From Sitta carolinensis (Eukaryota > Chordata > Aves > Passeriformes > Sittidae), in assembly GCA_032173965.1 (NCBI GenBank), contig CM063311.1, positions 1,528,855-1,592,854 of the forward strand: a DNA stretch of 64,000 bases. Direction: 5' to 3'. Numbering within the stretch: the stretch's first letter is position 1; every line of letters starts with the position of its first letter. Shown piece by piece: positions 1 through 12,315 of the stretch. A program made the position numbers and the translations under genes. The notes beneath the pieces are model-generated. The model was not told the DNA's origin and made no database searches. It saw only the letters and a list, made by a program, of their open reading frames with translations.

Positions 1-150
1 AGGCACACCGTGGGTGTCAGGCACACCCGGGGGTGTCAGGGGATACCCGTGGGTGTCAGGCACACCGGGGTGTCAGGGATACCCGGGGGTGTCAGGCACA
101 CCCGGGGGTGTCAGGCACACCCGGGGGTGTCGGTGCCCGCCCCCAGCCCG
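1..150. repeat. Minisatellite in TIMM50 terminal intron
   Basis: About seven imperfect copies of a roughly 20-base unit built on GGCACACCCGGGGGTGTCA run up to the last TIMM50 exon. The unit is nearly palindromic (CACACCC/GGGTGTC). Confidence 0.8.
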
Positions 151-170
151 CTCCCGCTCCCGCCCCGCAG

Positions 171-275
171 GAGGAGCAGCAGCGCCGGGCCGAGCTGGCC
201 CAGGGCAAGCAGCCCACGGGCGCCTTCCTGGGCGCGCTCACCGGGCGGCTCTGGCCGCGCTCCAAGCAGCAGTGA
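171..275 (+). CDS. TIMM50: TIMM50 last coding exon (partial gene)
   Basis: This is the C-terminal exon of the TIM23-complex receptor subunit, which guides presequence proteins across the mitochondrial inner membrane. The exon follows a pyrimidine-rich tract and CAG at 168-170 and reads 34 codons to TGA at 273-275. The peptide begins [12 protein letters not shown] and ends [12 protein letters not shown], closely matching the end of vertebrate TIMM50 ([12 protein letters not shown] in human). The rest of the gene lies left of the window. It is followed at once by DLL3 on the same strand, as in human 19q13.2, which supports the call. Only the tail is visible, so catalytic-like and membrane domains cannot be checked. 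Confidence 0.92.
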   Translation, partial: EEQQRRAELAQGKQPTGAFLGALTGRLWPRSKQQ

Positions 276-456
276 CGTCACCGTGACATCACCATGACAT
301 CACCGTGACGGCCTGGAGCATCAGAGGAGAGGATGGGGGAGACCCCAAAATCCCCCCGAGCCCCGAGCCGCGAATTCTCCCGGGGGAGGCCGCGGGGAGC
401 GGGGCGGGGTTGGGGGGTTTGGGGGGGTTTGGGGGTGCGGGCCCCGTTTTGGGGTG

Positions 457-462
457 AATAAA
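457..462 (+). terminator. TIMM50: TIMM50 poly(A) signal AATAAA
   Basis: A canonical AATAAA lies 182 bases after the TIMM50 stop codon and about 370 bases before the DLL3 start. It is the only such hexamer in this 3' UTR. Confidence 0.8.
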
Positions 463-831
463 GGCGGAATCGGAGCTGCGGGAGTGCTGTGCTCTGCGGT
501 CCTGCCTCGGTCGGGGGATTTTGGGGCGGAATCCTCGCCTTTGGGGCGGTCCCGGGGTTGTATCCGCCTTTTTTGGGGGGATAGTTTGGGTCCGAATTCG
601 TCTTTTGGGTCCGAATCTCCCTTTTCGCGGAGTTTTTGGGGCTGCAGCCCCCGGGGGGGCGTGGTTTGGGGGCGGTGGGCGGGGTTGGGGTAGTGGGCGG
701 TGCTTGGGCAGTGGGCGGGGGCGGGGCGGTGGGCGGGGCTTCTCCCTTTCAAATGGGTCTGGGGGCGCCGCCGGGCTCAGACACCGCCGAGCCCCGGCCC
801 CGACGGGACCCCCGGGACCCCCGGACCGGCC

Positions 832-3800
832 ATGCTGCTGCCCCTCCCCCTGCTGCCCCTCCTCCTCCTCCTCGGCCCCGCCCCGGTGAGGGGGGTCCGG
901 GGGGGGGGGGCTCCGGGAAATTGGGGGAGTCCTGAGGGGGCGTTTGGGGGGTCCTGAGGGGGCGTTTGGGGGCTGCGCTTGGGGGCTGGGTGGGATTTGG
1001 GGTCCCGGGGTGGATTTGGGGTCTCTGGGGGATATTTCGGGGTCTCTGGGATAATTTTGGGGTCTCTGGGGACATTTTGGGGTCTCCGGGGATATTTTGG
1101 GGGTCTCCGGGGAGGATTTGAGGTCTCTCGGGGATACTTTGGGGTCTCCGGGATAATTTTGGGGTCTCGCCCCCCAGGCTCGCCCCGCGGGGGTCCTGGA
1201 GCTGCGGGTGCTGTCGGCGCGGGGGGGTCCCGGGGGTCCCTGCGGGGGTCCCCCCTCGTGTCGCCTCCAGTTCCGGCTCTGCCTGCGCCCACCCGGCGGG
1301 GGCGGCTGCAGCCTGGGGGTCGCGCAGAGCCCCCCCGGCCCCCCCCCCGCGCCCGGAGCCCCCCGGCTGCTCCGCCTGCCCCTCGCCTTCCCCTGGCCGG
1401 TGAGACCCCCGCCAAAACCTGAGCCCCCCACCCCAAACCTGAGCGCCCCCCAGGGCCCGGGAAGGAGGAGACCCCCCCCCCCATAATTCGTGTCCCCCCT
1501 CCCAGGGCAGCGTCTCGCTCGTGGTCGAGTCCTGGCGGCTGGAGGAGAACGGAGCCCCGGGGGTGAGGGGGGGTCCTGGGGGGCTCGGGGAGGGGGCTGG
1601 GAATTGGGGAGGGGTCCCAGAGACGGGGGAGATAAAGGGGGGGAGGGGGCAAAGAGTGACCGGGGGGGGGGGGGGAAAGGGGAACAAATCGGGGGGGGTT
1701 GGGAACGAATGGAGATTTCGGGAAGGGGTGAATTGGGGCTGGGGGGGTCTGGGGGTTTCTGGAGGTGCTGACCCCCCCCCCCCGCCCCCCCAGGGCCCCC
1801 CCTGCGGCTGTTGGGGCGCGCGGTGTCGCGGCCGCGCCTGCGGCCGGGGGGGCCCTGGCGGGGGGGGGCCGGGGGGGGGCTGCGCTTCGGGACCCGCCTG
1901 CGCTGCCCCTCCCCCTCCCCGCCCCCGCGCCCCCGCTGCCCCCTCTGCCCCCCCTGCGCCCCCCGACGCTGCTGGAGCCGCTGCTGCGCCCCCCGTGAGT
2001 GTCCCCCCCCCCAAAAAAAAAAACCTGACAAAACCCCCCCCCCCCGGGACCCCCCCCCCCCCGGGACCCCCTGCGGGGTTTGGGGTCCCCTGACCCCCGC
2101 TCTGTCCCCTCAGGGGGGTGTCGGGGTCCCTGTGCCCCCCCCAGCGTCTGCGCCGCCGGCGGCGTTTGCTCGGTAAGTGGGACCTCCCCCCCCCCGGGAC
2201 CCCCCCGGGACCCCCCGGGACCCCCGGGACCCCCCGGTAACGGCGCTGTCCCCGCAGGGGCACGGGAGCGGCTGCGACAGCCCAGCGGCACCGGCGACCC
2301 CGGCGGCGGCCCTGGGAGCCCCGGCGGTGGCCGCGGCCGCGGCTCTGGTGGCCCGGGGGCGGCCCCGGACGCTCCCTCGGTGGCCCCGGTGGTCCCGGTA
2401 GCGACCCCCGGAGCCGCGGCCCCGTCCTCGCTGCCGCCGGCCCCGGTGCCGGTGCTCGCGGAGGTCGCAGATCCGCTGCCGGGGGTGTCCGATCATCCCT
2501 CGGGGGTCCCGGAGCCGCTCCCGGGGGTCTCACACTATCTCCCGGTGCTCGCGGGGGGCTCGGAGCCGCTCCCGGCCATCCCGGACCCTCTGCCGGGGCT
2601 GCCGGGGGTCCCCAATCCCGTCCCGGGGGTGCCGTACCCCCTCCCGGAGGTGCCCCCTTCCCCCTGCGCCCTGGAGCCCTGCTTCAACGGCGGCGCCTGC
2701 GCCCCCGACCCCCGGCCCGGGACCCCCGGCAGCCCCCCCGGCACCCCCCCGGCAGCCCCCCGGCAGCCCCCCCGGCAGCCCCGGCTACAGCTGCCGCTGC
2801 CCCCCGGGATTCCGGGGCTCCAACTGCGAGCGCCGGGCGGACCGGTGCGACCCCCAGTACTGCCTGAACGGTGAGACCCTCCCCAAATCCCCCCGCCAGC
2901 CGCGACCCCCACCAGAAAAACCCCGGGAACCCCAACAGTGACGCCCCGACCCCTTTTTGTCTCCTCTCCTTCCCCGCATTTCCTCCCCTCCCCTTCCTTT
3001 TCCCCATCCCACTTTTCTGCCTCCTTTCTCCCCTTCTCCCTTTATCCCCCCAAACCCCTTTAAAATCCCTTTTTTTCCTCTGAATCCCCTTTTCCTCCTT
3101 CTTTTCCCCACTTCTTCCCCCAAATCCCCTTTTTCACTCTTCTGCCGCTTTTCCCCTGAATTCCTTTTTCCTTCTTTTTGCCCCCTTTTCTTTGATTTTT
3201 CTTTTTCCCACGAATCCGCTTTTCCCTTTGCTCCCCCCATTTTCACCCTGTTTCTCCCCTGCTTCTTCCCCCGTTTTTCCCCCCCGTTTTTCCCCCCATT
3301 TTCCCCATTCCCCCCCCCCCCGGTTTTCCCCCGTTTTCCCCCCTTTCCCCCCGTTTTTCCCCCATTTCCCCCCCTGTTTTTCCCCCCATTTCCCCCCTGT
3401 TTTTCTCCCGTTTTTCTCCCCTTTCCCCCCGTTTTTCCCCCCATTTTCCCCCCCATTTTTCCCCCTGTTTTTCCTCCAATTTTCCCCCATTTCCTCCCCC
3501 GGTTTTCCCCCCGGTTTTTCCCCCGTTTCCCCTCCATTTTCCCCCCATTTTCCCCCCTGTTTTTCCCCCATTTTCCCCCCATTTCCCCCATTTTCACCCC
3601 CATTTTTCCTCCATTTTTCCCCCTATTTTTCCCCCCATTTCCCCCCCATTTTTCCCCACTTTCCCCCTATTTCCCCCCTTTCCCCCCCTGTTTTTCCCCC
3701 ATTTTCCCCCCTGTTTTTCCCCCATTTTCCCCCCTTCCCCCCCGCGTTTTCCCCCCACTTTCCCCATTTCCCCTTCTGTTTTCCCCCCATTTTTCTCCCA

Positions 3801-4660
3801 TTCCCCCCCCATTTTCCCCCGTTTTATCCCCCCCATTTTTCCCCCCATTCCCGCTCTCCCAGGCGGGCAATGCCGGGACTCTCAAGGCCTGGCCCCTCTT
3901 TGCCGCTGCCCCCCGGGATTTTCGGGGCGCCGCTGCCAGCACAACGCCGACGACTGCACCCCGAACCCTTGCGCTCACGGGGGCACCTGCCAGGACGGCG
4001 CCAACACCTTCAGCTGCTCGTGCACGCTGGGCTTCGCGGGGCCGCGCTGCCGCCGCCGCGCCGGTGCCTGCGCCCCGAACCCGTGCGCGCACGGCGGCAC
4101 CTGCTTCACGCACTTCTCGGGGCCCGTGTGCTCCTGCCGGCCCGGCTTTATGGGGGTGCGCTGCGAGGAGGAGGTGGGGGGACCCCCGCGGGGAGCGCCC
4201 CCCGAGCCGCGGCCCCGCCGAGGCGCGGCCCCGCTGGCGCTGTGCGCGCTCCCGCTGCTGCTGCTCGGGCCCGGCGTGGGGCTGGCGGTGGCGCGCAGGA
4301 GGCGGGGGGGCGGCAGGTGAGGTTTGGGGGCTGCAGGTGGGGATTTGGGGGGACGGCAGGTGAGGTTTGGGGGCTGCAGGTGGGGATTTGGGGGGTTTGG
4401 GGGGCGGCAGGTGAGGTTTGGGGGGCGGCAGGTGAGGTTTGGGGGGTTTGGGGGGCAGCAGGTGGGGTTTGGAAGGGTTTGGGGGTTGCAGGTGGGGTTT
4501 TGGGCGGCAGCGGGTGAGCTTTGGGGGGGTTAAGGGAGTATTGGGAGGGTTTTGGGGTCTCCCTGGGAGTCCCAGGAGGGGATCTGGGGGTTTTCGGGGG
4601 GCTCTCACGGTGGGTTTTGGCAGCAGAACCCCGGCGGACACGGTGGGGACCCCCGGCTGA
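832..4660 (+). CDS. DLL3: DLL3, Delta-like Notch ligand (8 exons)
   Basis: Divergent Notch ligand; mammalian DLL3 acts mainly inside the secretory pathway to dampen Notch signalling in somitogenesis. Exons read as 832-885, 1178-1399, 1506-1562, 1794-1994, 2114-2172, 2258-2870, 3863-4316 and 4624-4660. Exon 1 is a leucine-rich signal peptide. Exons 2-3 give the MNNL domain ([25 protein letters not shown]). Exons 4-5 give a degenerate DSL region ([25 protein letters not shown]), which aligns with DLL3 better than DLL1 or DLL4. At least four EGF modules follow; the last two carry CAHGGTC, a fit to the O-fucose site. A transmembrane stretch ([16 protein letters not shown]) precedes a 19-residue tail. 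The phase break at the exon 4 acceptor and another within the C runs of exon 6 look like sequence errors. It follows TIMM50, as in human. Confidence 0.87.
1005..1170 (+). repeat. Short tandem repeat in DLL3 intron 1
   Basis: Seven or so copies of a roughly 20-base G/T-rich unit (GGGGTCTCTGGGGATATTTT and variants) fill most of intron 1. Confidence 0.75.
2940..3860 (+). repeat. 0.9-kb polypyrimidine tract, DLL3 intron 6
   Basis: Almost pure C and T on the plus strand for about 920 bases, mostly alternating T3-5 and C3-9 blocks with occasional A (TTTTTCCCCCATTTTCCCCC type). It ends exactly at the exon 7 acceptor. Purine interruptions are sparse. No gene is present. Confidence 0.92.
4321..4530 (+). 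repeat. G/T-rich minisatellite, DLL3 intron 7
   Basis: Repeats of GGCAGGTGAGGTTTGGGGG and GCAGGTGGGGATTTGGGG. The unit contains CAGGTGAGG, the same sequence as the exon 7 splice donor at 4315-4321, so decoy donors are repeated through the intron. Confidence 0.75.
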
Positions 4661-4819
4661 GTCCCCCCGGGCCGGAGCGGCGGCCGCAGAGAGCCTCGGC
4701 CACGCGGGTGAGACCCCGGGACCCCAAATCCCCCCGGGACCCCCAAATCTCCCCCCTTTAACCCCCTCTTTTCATCCCCCTCAGGTGTGACCCCCTCCCC
4801 GGCGCCCCCAAATCCAGGC

Positions 4820-4825
4820 AATAAA
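4820..4825 (+). terminator. DLL3: DLL3 poly(A) signal AATAAA
   Basis: AATAAA lies 160 bases beyond the DLL3 stop and only 35 bases before the opposing QPCTL signal. Confidence 0.8.
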
Positions 4826-4859
4826 AGGGAATTTTGGTGTTTTTTGGGGGTTTTGGGGG

Positions 4860-4865
4860 TTTATT
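4860..4865 (-). terminator. QPCTL: QPCTL poly(A) signal AATAAA
   Basis: TTTATT on the plus strand gives AATAAA on the minus strand, 8 bases downstream of the QPCTL stop codon. The 3' UTR is therefore extremely short and faces the DLL3 3' end. Confidence 0.82.
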
Positions 4866-4872
4866 GGCGGGG

Positions 4873-8406
<3,534 letters not shown>

Positions 8407-8544
8407 GGCGGGGGCGGGGCCTGCGGGGGGCGGGGCCAGCCAGAGCCAATCGCGGGGCGGTGCACCGCCCGGCGGGGGCGGGGCCACGTGGGGTGACGAG
8501 GAGCGCGGGCATTGGGCGATGGGCGGGGCTTCAGCGGGAGCCAC

Positions 8545-8705
8545 GCCCACACGGGCGACACGGGGACACAGAGGGACACGAGGGGACAGAGGGACACGGG
8601 GGGGACAGAGGGGCACGGGACGGACAGAGGGACACGAGGGTACACGGGGGAGACAGAGGGACATGGGGGGGACAGAGGGACACGGGGGGACACACGGGGG
8701 TGACC
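8545..8705. repeat. GGGACACRGAGGGACAC minisatellite upstream of QPCTL
   Basis: Imperfect copies of GGGACACGAGGGGACAGA lie between the QPCTL first exon and the FBXO46 3' region. The rest of 8705-9369 shows no gene or repeat I recognise and should include the FBXO46 3' UTR; I see no AATAAA on the minus strand there. Confidence 0.7.
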
Positions 8706-9369
8706 ACGGCCACCCTCCTTGGGACTGTCACCCCTTTAGGTGTCACCCTCAGCGTGTGACATCACCACCCCCGGGACAGAGGCATCCCTGCAGGTGGGAG
8801 CTCAGTGGGGACAGGTCACTGCCCCAGACAGGTGGGGACATCACCTGGGACAGGCTGTGGCCCTCCGTGGGGCTCATGTCACCGGCCCTGGGACTGCCAC
8901 CCTCCCCAGTGCCACCAGCCCTCTCGTGGGGCTGTCACCTGGGCAGGGGTGTCACCGTCCTGAGGGGCCACCCCCCTCCTTGGGACCAGCACCGCCGGGC
9001 TGTCCCCGTGTGGGGACACCGGCCTGGAGGGCAATGTCACCCTCTGAGGGACATCGTCCTCACTGGGACCACCAGCCCAGCCGGGGACATCGCCACCGGG
9101 CTGTCCCCACTGCCCTCCACGGGGACATCACCCTGGAGGGCAATGTCACCCTCCCTGGGGCCACCACCCTGGGGCCGGCGGCCCAGCCGGGGACACCCCC
9201 ACCCCTTCGGCCTCCCCCCTGTCCCCTCGGCCCCCTCCACGCTTCCACGCTCGACCGTTCCATTCCTTTTTTTCCATCCTTCCGCGTCCCTTTCTTTCCC
9301 GCCCCCGCGTGTGTCCCAGGGAGCGTCCCCACCAGGAACCGCCTGTCCGTCCGTCCGTCCGTGTGTCCT

Positions 9370-11090
9370 TCACCTGCCGTCCTCCCTGCGGCCGGCCGGG
9401 TGCACCCAGTTGTTGTCGTGCAGCCCCGTCCGGCAGCCGGGCGCGTCCCGGTCCGGCCGGCGGCAGCACATCCAGTAGGAGCGGCCGTAGGGCAGGTCGT
9501 GGTGGTAGGGCTTGGGGTGCCAGCGGCACAGGGACACGTCCCCGCGCTCGTAGCGCTTCTTGCACTGCTTGCAGGGTCGTCGCGGTACAGCGGGTCACGG
9601 TTCCAGCGGGAATCCGTGGCCTGCACGCCGAAGGTCTCGATGATGGACTTGAAATAGTGGCACGAGCACTTGAGGGCGGCCAGCGCCTGCGTGGGCAGGT
9701 AGCTGAAGATCTTCACCATGACGTGCTCGGGCAGCAGCAGCATGTACTGCCGCGGCTCCAGCAGCCGCTGGATCTTGAAGCGGATCTCCAGGAAGTCGTG
9801 GGACACGTGGCGGTACAGCCGGCACAGCGCCGGGTCCCCGGACGCCTCCCGGCACGGCGACGCCGATGCGGCCGCGGCCGCCGGCTCCTCGGGCCGGCCG
9901 GGCAGCAGGAAAAGCTGCCCCGGCGGCGGCGGCTCGTCCGGCAGCCGCACCGTCTCCTCCGTCACCTGCTTGGCGCTGTCCTTGCCGAAGAACACGCACT
10001 GGTCCACCACGCCCGTCACCACCACGTCCACGTGGAAGCCGGACGCGCAGTCCCGCGGCGCCGCCGGGCCCTCGGCGCTGCCGGTGCTCGGCTCCGCCGC
10101 CGCCGCCGCCGCCTCGTCGGCGCCGTCCTTGTCCCCTTTGGCGGCCAGCAGCAGCCCCACGCCGGCGTGCGCGGGGCTCACCAGCCGGTACAGGTCGCAG
10201 GTGATCTGGTCCTTGGCGCCCAACGCGCGGGGCCGCTCGGGGACGGCGCCGGTGGCGGCGGCGGCCGCGCGGGGCTCTCGCCCGCTGGAGATGCGGAAGG
10301 CGATGCGCACCTCGCCGGGCGCCGCCGCCGCCGCCGCCGTGCCCGGGGCGCACTCGGCGCCGGTGCCGCCGCGGCACAGCCCGTTGGGCCGGGCCCCGCC
10401 GCGCTCCCGGTGCTGCTGCTGCGACTCGAACTGGGCCACGGCCGCGGCCACTCGGCGGCACTCGGGGCCGCCCGGTGCCTCCAGCAGCACCAGCGGGGCG
10501 GGCGCGCCGCAGGGCCGGGGCAGACTCTGCAGGGCCAGCGCCGCCCGCCGCTCCACCAGCGCCACCATCTCCGCCACCGACAGCAGGTCCGGGGCGTCGC
10601 CGGCGCTGTCCCCGACGGTGTCACCGGGGGTGTCACCGGGGGTGTCCTTAGGAGGGTCCTTCGGGGTGTCCCCGGAGCTGGAGGCCCAGGGCGGGCTCGG
10701 CGCGGTCTTGGGGTCGTGGCAGCGCCGGCGCCGCTTTGCCTTGGAGCTGTCGCTGCCCCAGTGGCCCTTGACCTTCATGGTGCTGGCGCGGCCGCCGGTG
10801 CCGCCGGTGCCGCCGGTGCCGCACTGGTGGGCGACGAAGAAGGCCACCTTCTCCTTGGTGTTGCCCGGCTTGATGACGTACCACGTGTCCAGCAGCACCC
10901 GCCCGTCCTCGGCGGCGGCCACCGGCGCCGGGCCGGGCTCGGGGGGCTCCGGAGGGGTGTTCTCGGAGGGGCGGCCGCCCAGGGGCTTGCGGGGAGCGGC
11001 GGGGGCGGGGGCGCATGGCTTGTTCTGCGAGAAGGTGCCGAAGGGCCGCGGGCACCACAGCTGCAGCTGCGGGAAGGCGTTGGGCTCCAT
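9370..11090 (-). CDS. FBXO46: FBXO46, F-box protein 46 (single coding exon)
   Basis: Substrate adaptor of an SCF ubiquitin ligase. The whole coding region lies in one exon, starting at ATG 11088-11090 and ending at TGA 9370-9372. The N-terminus has the family signature QLWCPRPFGTFSQNKP, then DTWYVIKPGNTKEKVAFF and KVKGHWGSDSSKAKRRRRC. The F-box is near the C-terminus (LPEHVMVKIFSYLPTQALAA). The terminal cysteine/histidine-rich segment (LPYGRSYWMCCRRPDRD, LHDNNWV) is intact only after allowing one missing base at the G run 9574-9576, which I take as a sequence error. The acceptor at 11133-11134 implies an upstream non-coding exon. The poly(A) signal was not located. Confidence 0.97.
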
Positions 11091-11325
11091 CAGCGCCGCA
11101 TGGCACGGCCACGCCGCCGGGGCCGCCCGGGCCTGCGGAGAGACGGATGGTGACGGCGGGGGGACCCTGGGGGGCATCGCGGGGACCCTCGGGGGCATCG
11201 CGGGGCTGAGACCCTTCCCACGCGCGCCGCCGGCCCCGCCCCCGGGCCCGCCCCCTCCGCGAAGGCCCCGCCCCGTCCCGCCCGTTAAACTCCTCCCCCC
11301 GCCCCGGCGCGCGCGCGCGGCCGGC

Positions 11326-11366
11326 GGCCAATCAGCGCGCGGCGTTCGGGCCATGCCCATATATGG
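11326..11366 (-). promoter_or_regulatory. FBXO46: CCAAT box and perfect CArG box upstream of FBXO46
   Basis: A CCAAT motif (GGCCAATCAGCG, near 11328) is followed by CCATATATGG at 11357-11366. The latter is a perfect, palindromic SRF site, identical to the one in the FOSB promoter. It lies about 270 bases upstream of the FBXO46 start, near or upstream of its non-coding first exon. Confidence 0.65.
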
Positions 11367-11948
11367 ACGGCGGCGCGCGGAGAAGAGAGGGCGTGGCCTG
11401 GAGAAGGGCGGGGGCTCGAGGGGGCGTGGCCTGGCGGCCCCGCCCGGCTCCCGGTCCCGGTCCCGCGTGGGCCCGGGGTGGGGGGGGCGGCGGGGGGAAC
11501 CGGCGCCGGCGTCCGGCACGGGGTGGGGGCCGGTTATCGGCCGTTATCGGGCCCGGCCCCGCCGCGCTGAGGATACGGGGACGCGACCGGACCCACCCGG
11601 CGCACCCCGCGTGTCGACGGAGCGGCCCCGTTCCCCCGCGCCGGTGCTCGGTGTCGCACCGGGATCCCCCCCCCGAGCCCCCGCTGGCCGCTCCGTTAGG
11701 CCCCGTGGCCGCTGTCAGCCACCGACCCGGAGGCCCCGCCGCTCCCCGGGGCGTCCCGCGACGCCCCGCGCCCACGCCCCTCCCGCCCTCGCTGTCCGGG
11801 CCCCACCCGGTGCCGCCGCCCCTCCCCCGCTCACCGGGCAGTGCCGGGCGCGGCCGCTCCGCCTCTCCGGCCGCTTCCGGGGTGCCCCGCCGCGCCTGCG
11901 CCTGTAGTTCGCTCCCGCCAGGCTCCGGGCGGCCGCGCGGGGCCTCAC

Positions 11949-12012
11949 GGGAGTTGTAGTTCCCCCCGTGACGTTCGGCGCCGCGCCGCGGGGGGTGCTG
12001 GGAGTTGTAGTT
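11949..12012 (-). promoter_or_regulatory. Paired ZNF143/Staf-type sites
   Basis: On the minus strand ACTACAACTCCCAGCA (11996-12011) is a near-perfect ZNF143 site, and a second ACTACAACTCCC lies about 46 bases away (11949-11960). Such sites mark housekeeping promoters. They sit between the GIPR 3' end and FBXO46, so they are the best candidate for the distal FBXO46 start site. The stretch 11370-11945 is CpG-rich and shows no gene. Confidence 0.65.
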
Positions 12013-12072
12013 CTCCCCCGTAGCCCCCAGTGACCGCGCAGCGCCCCTGGGTGTCGCGTGTTTTATCGCTGT

Positions 12073-12078
12073 TTTATT
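12073..12078 (-). terminator. GIPR: GIPR poly(A) signal AATAAA
   Basis: TTTATT on the plus strand. It lies about 240 bases past the GIPR stop and only about 60 bases from the ZNF143-type sites, so GIPR appears to end at the FBXO46 promoter. Confidence 0.75.
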
Positions 12079-12315
12079 TTTAGGGTACAAGCGCGGAGAC
12101 CCCCGTGTCACCCTCCCCCCAGTACCCCCCACAGGACCCCAAGGCATTGAAACCCTCCCCCCAAACACCCAAATCCTCCGGATTTTGCCCCAGATTGACC
12201 CAGAACGCCCCCCACCCCCCACACTCTCCCATCCCTGCACCCTCAGGTGCCCCGCAGGAGCCCCAGGTGTCCCCCCAGGAGCCCCCCCCCCGCCCCCCAG
12301 GTGCCCCCCGCGCAC

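Noticed and set aside
3192..4517. Long Phe/Pro-rich ORFs in DLL3 intron 6
   Set aside because: They are translations of the polypyrimidine tract and run across the exon in the wrong frame.
12074..12083. MEF2 site TTATTTTTAG downstream of GIPR
   Set aside because: The same bases form the GIPR poly(A) signal on the other strand, which is the simpler explanation.
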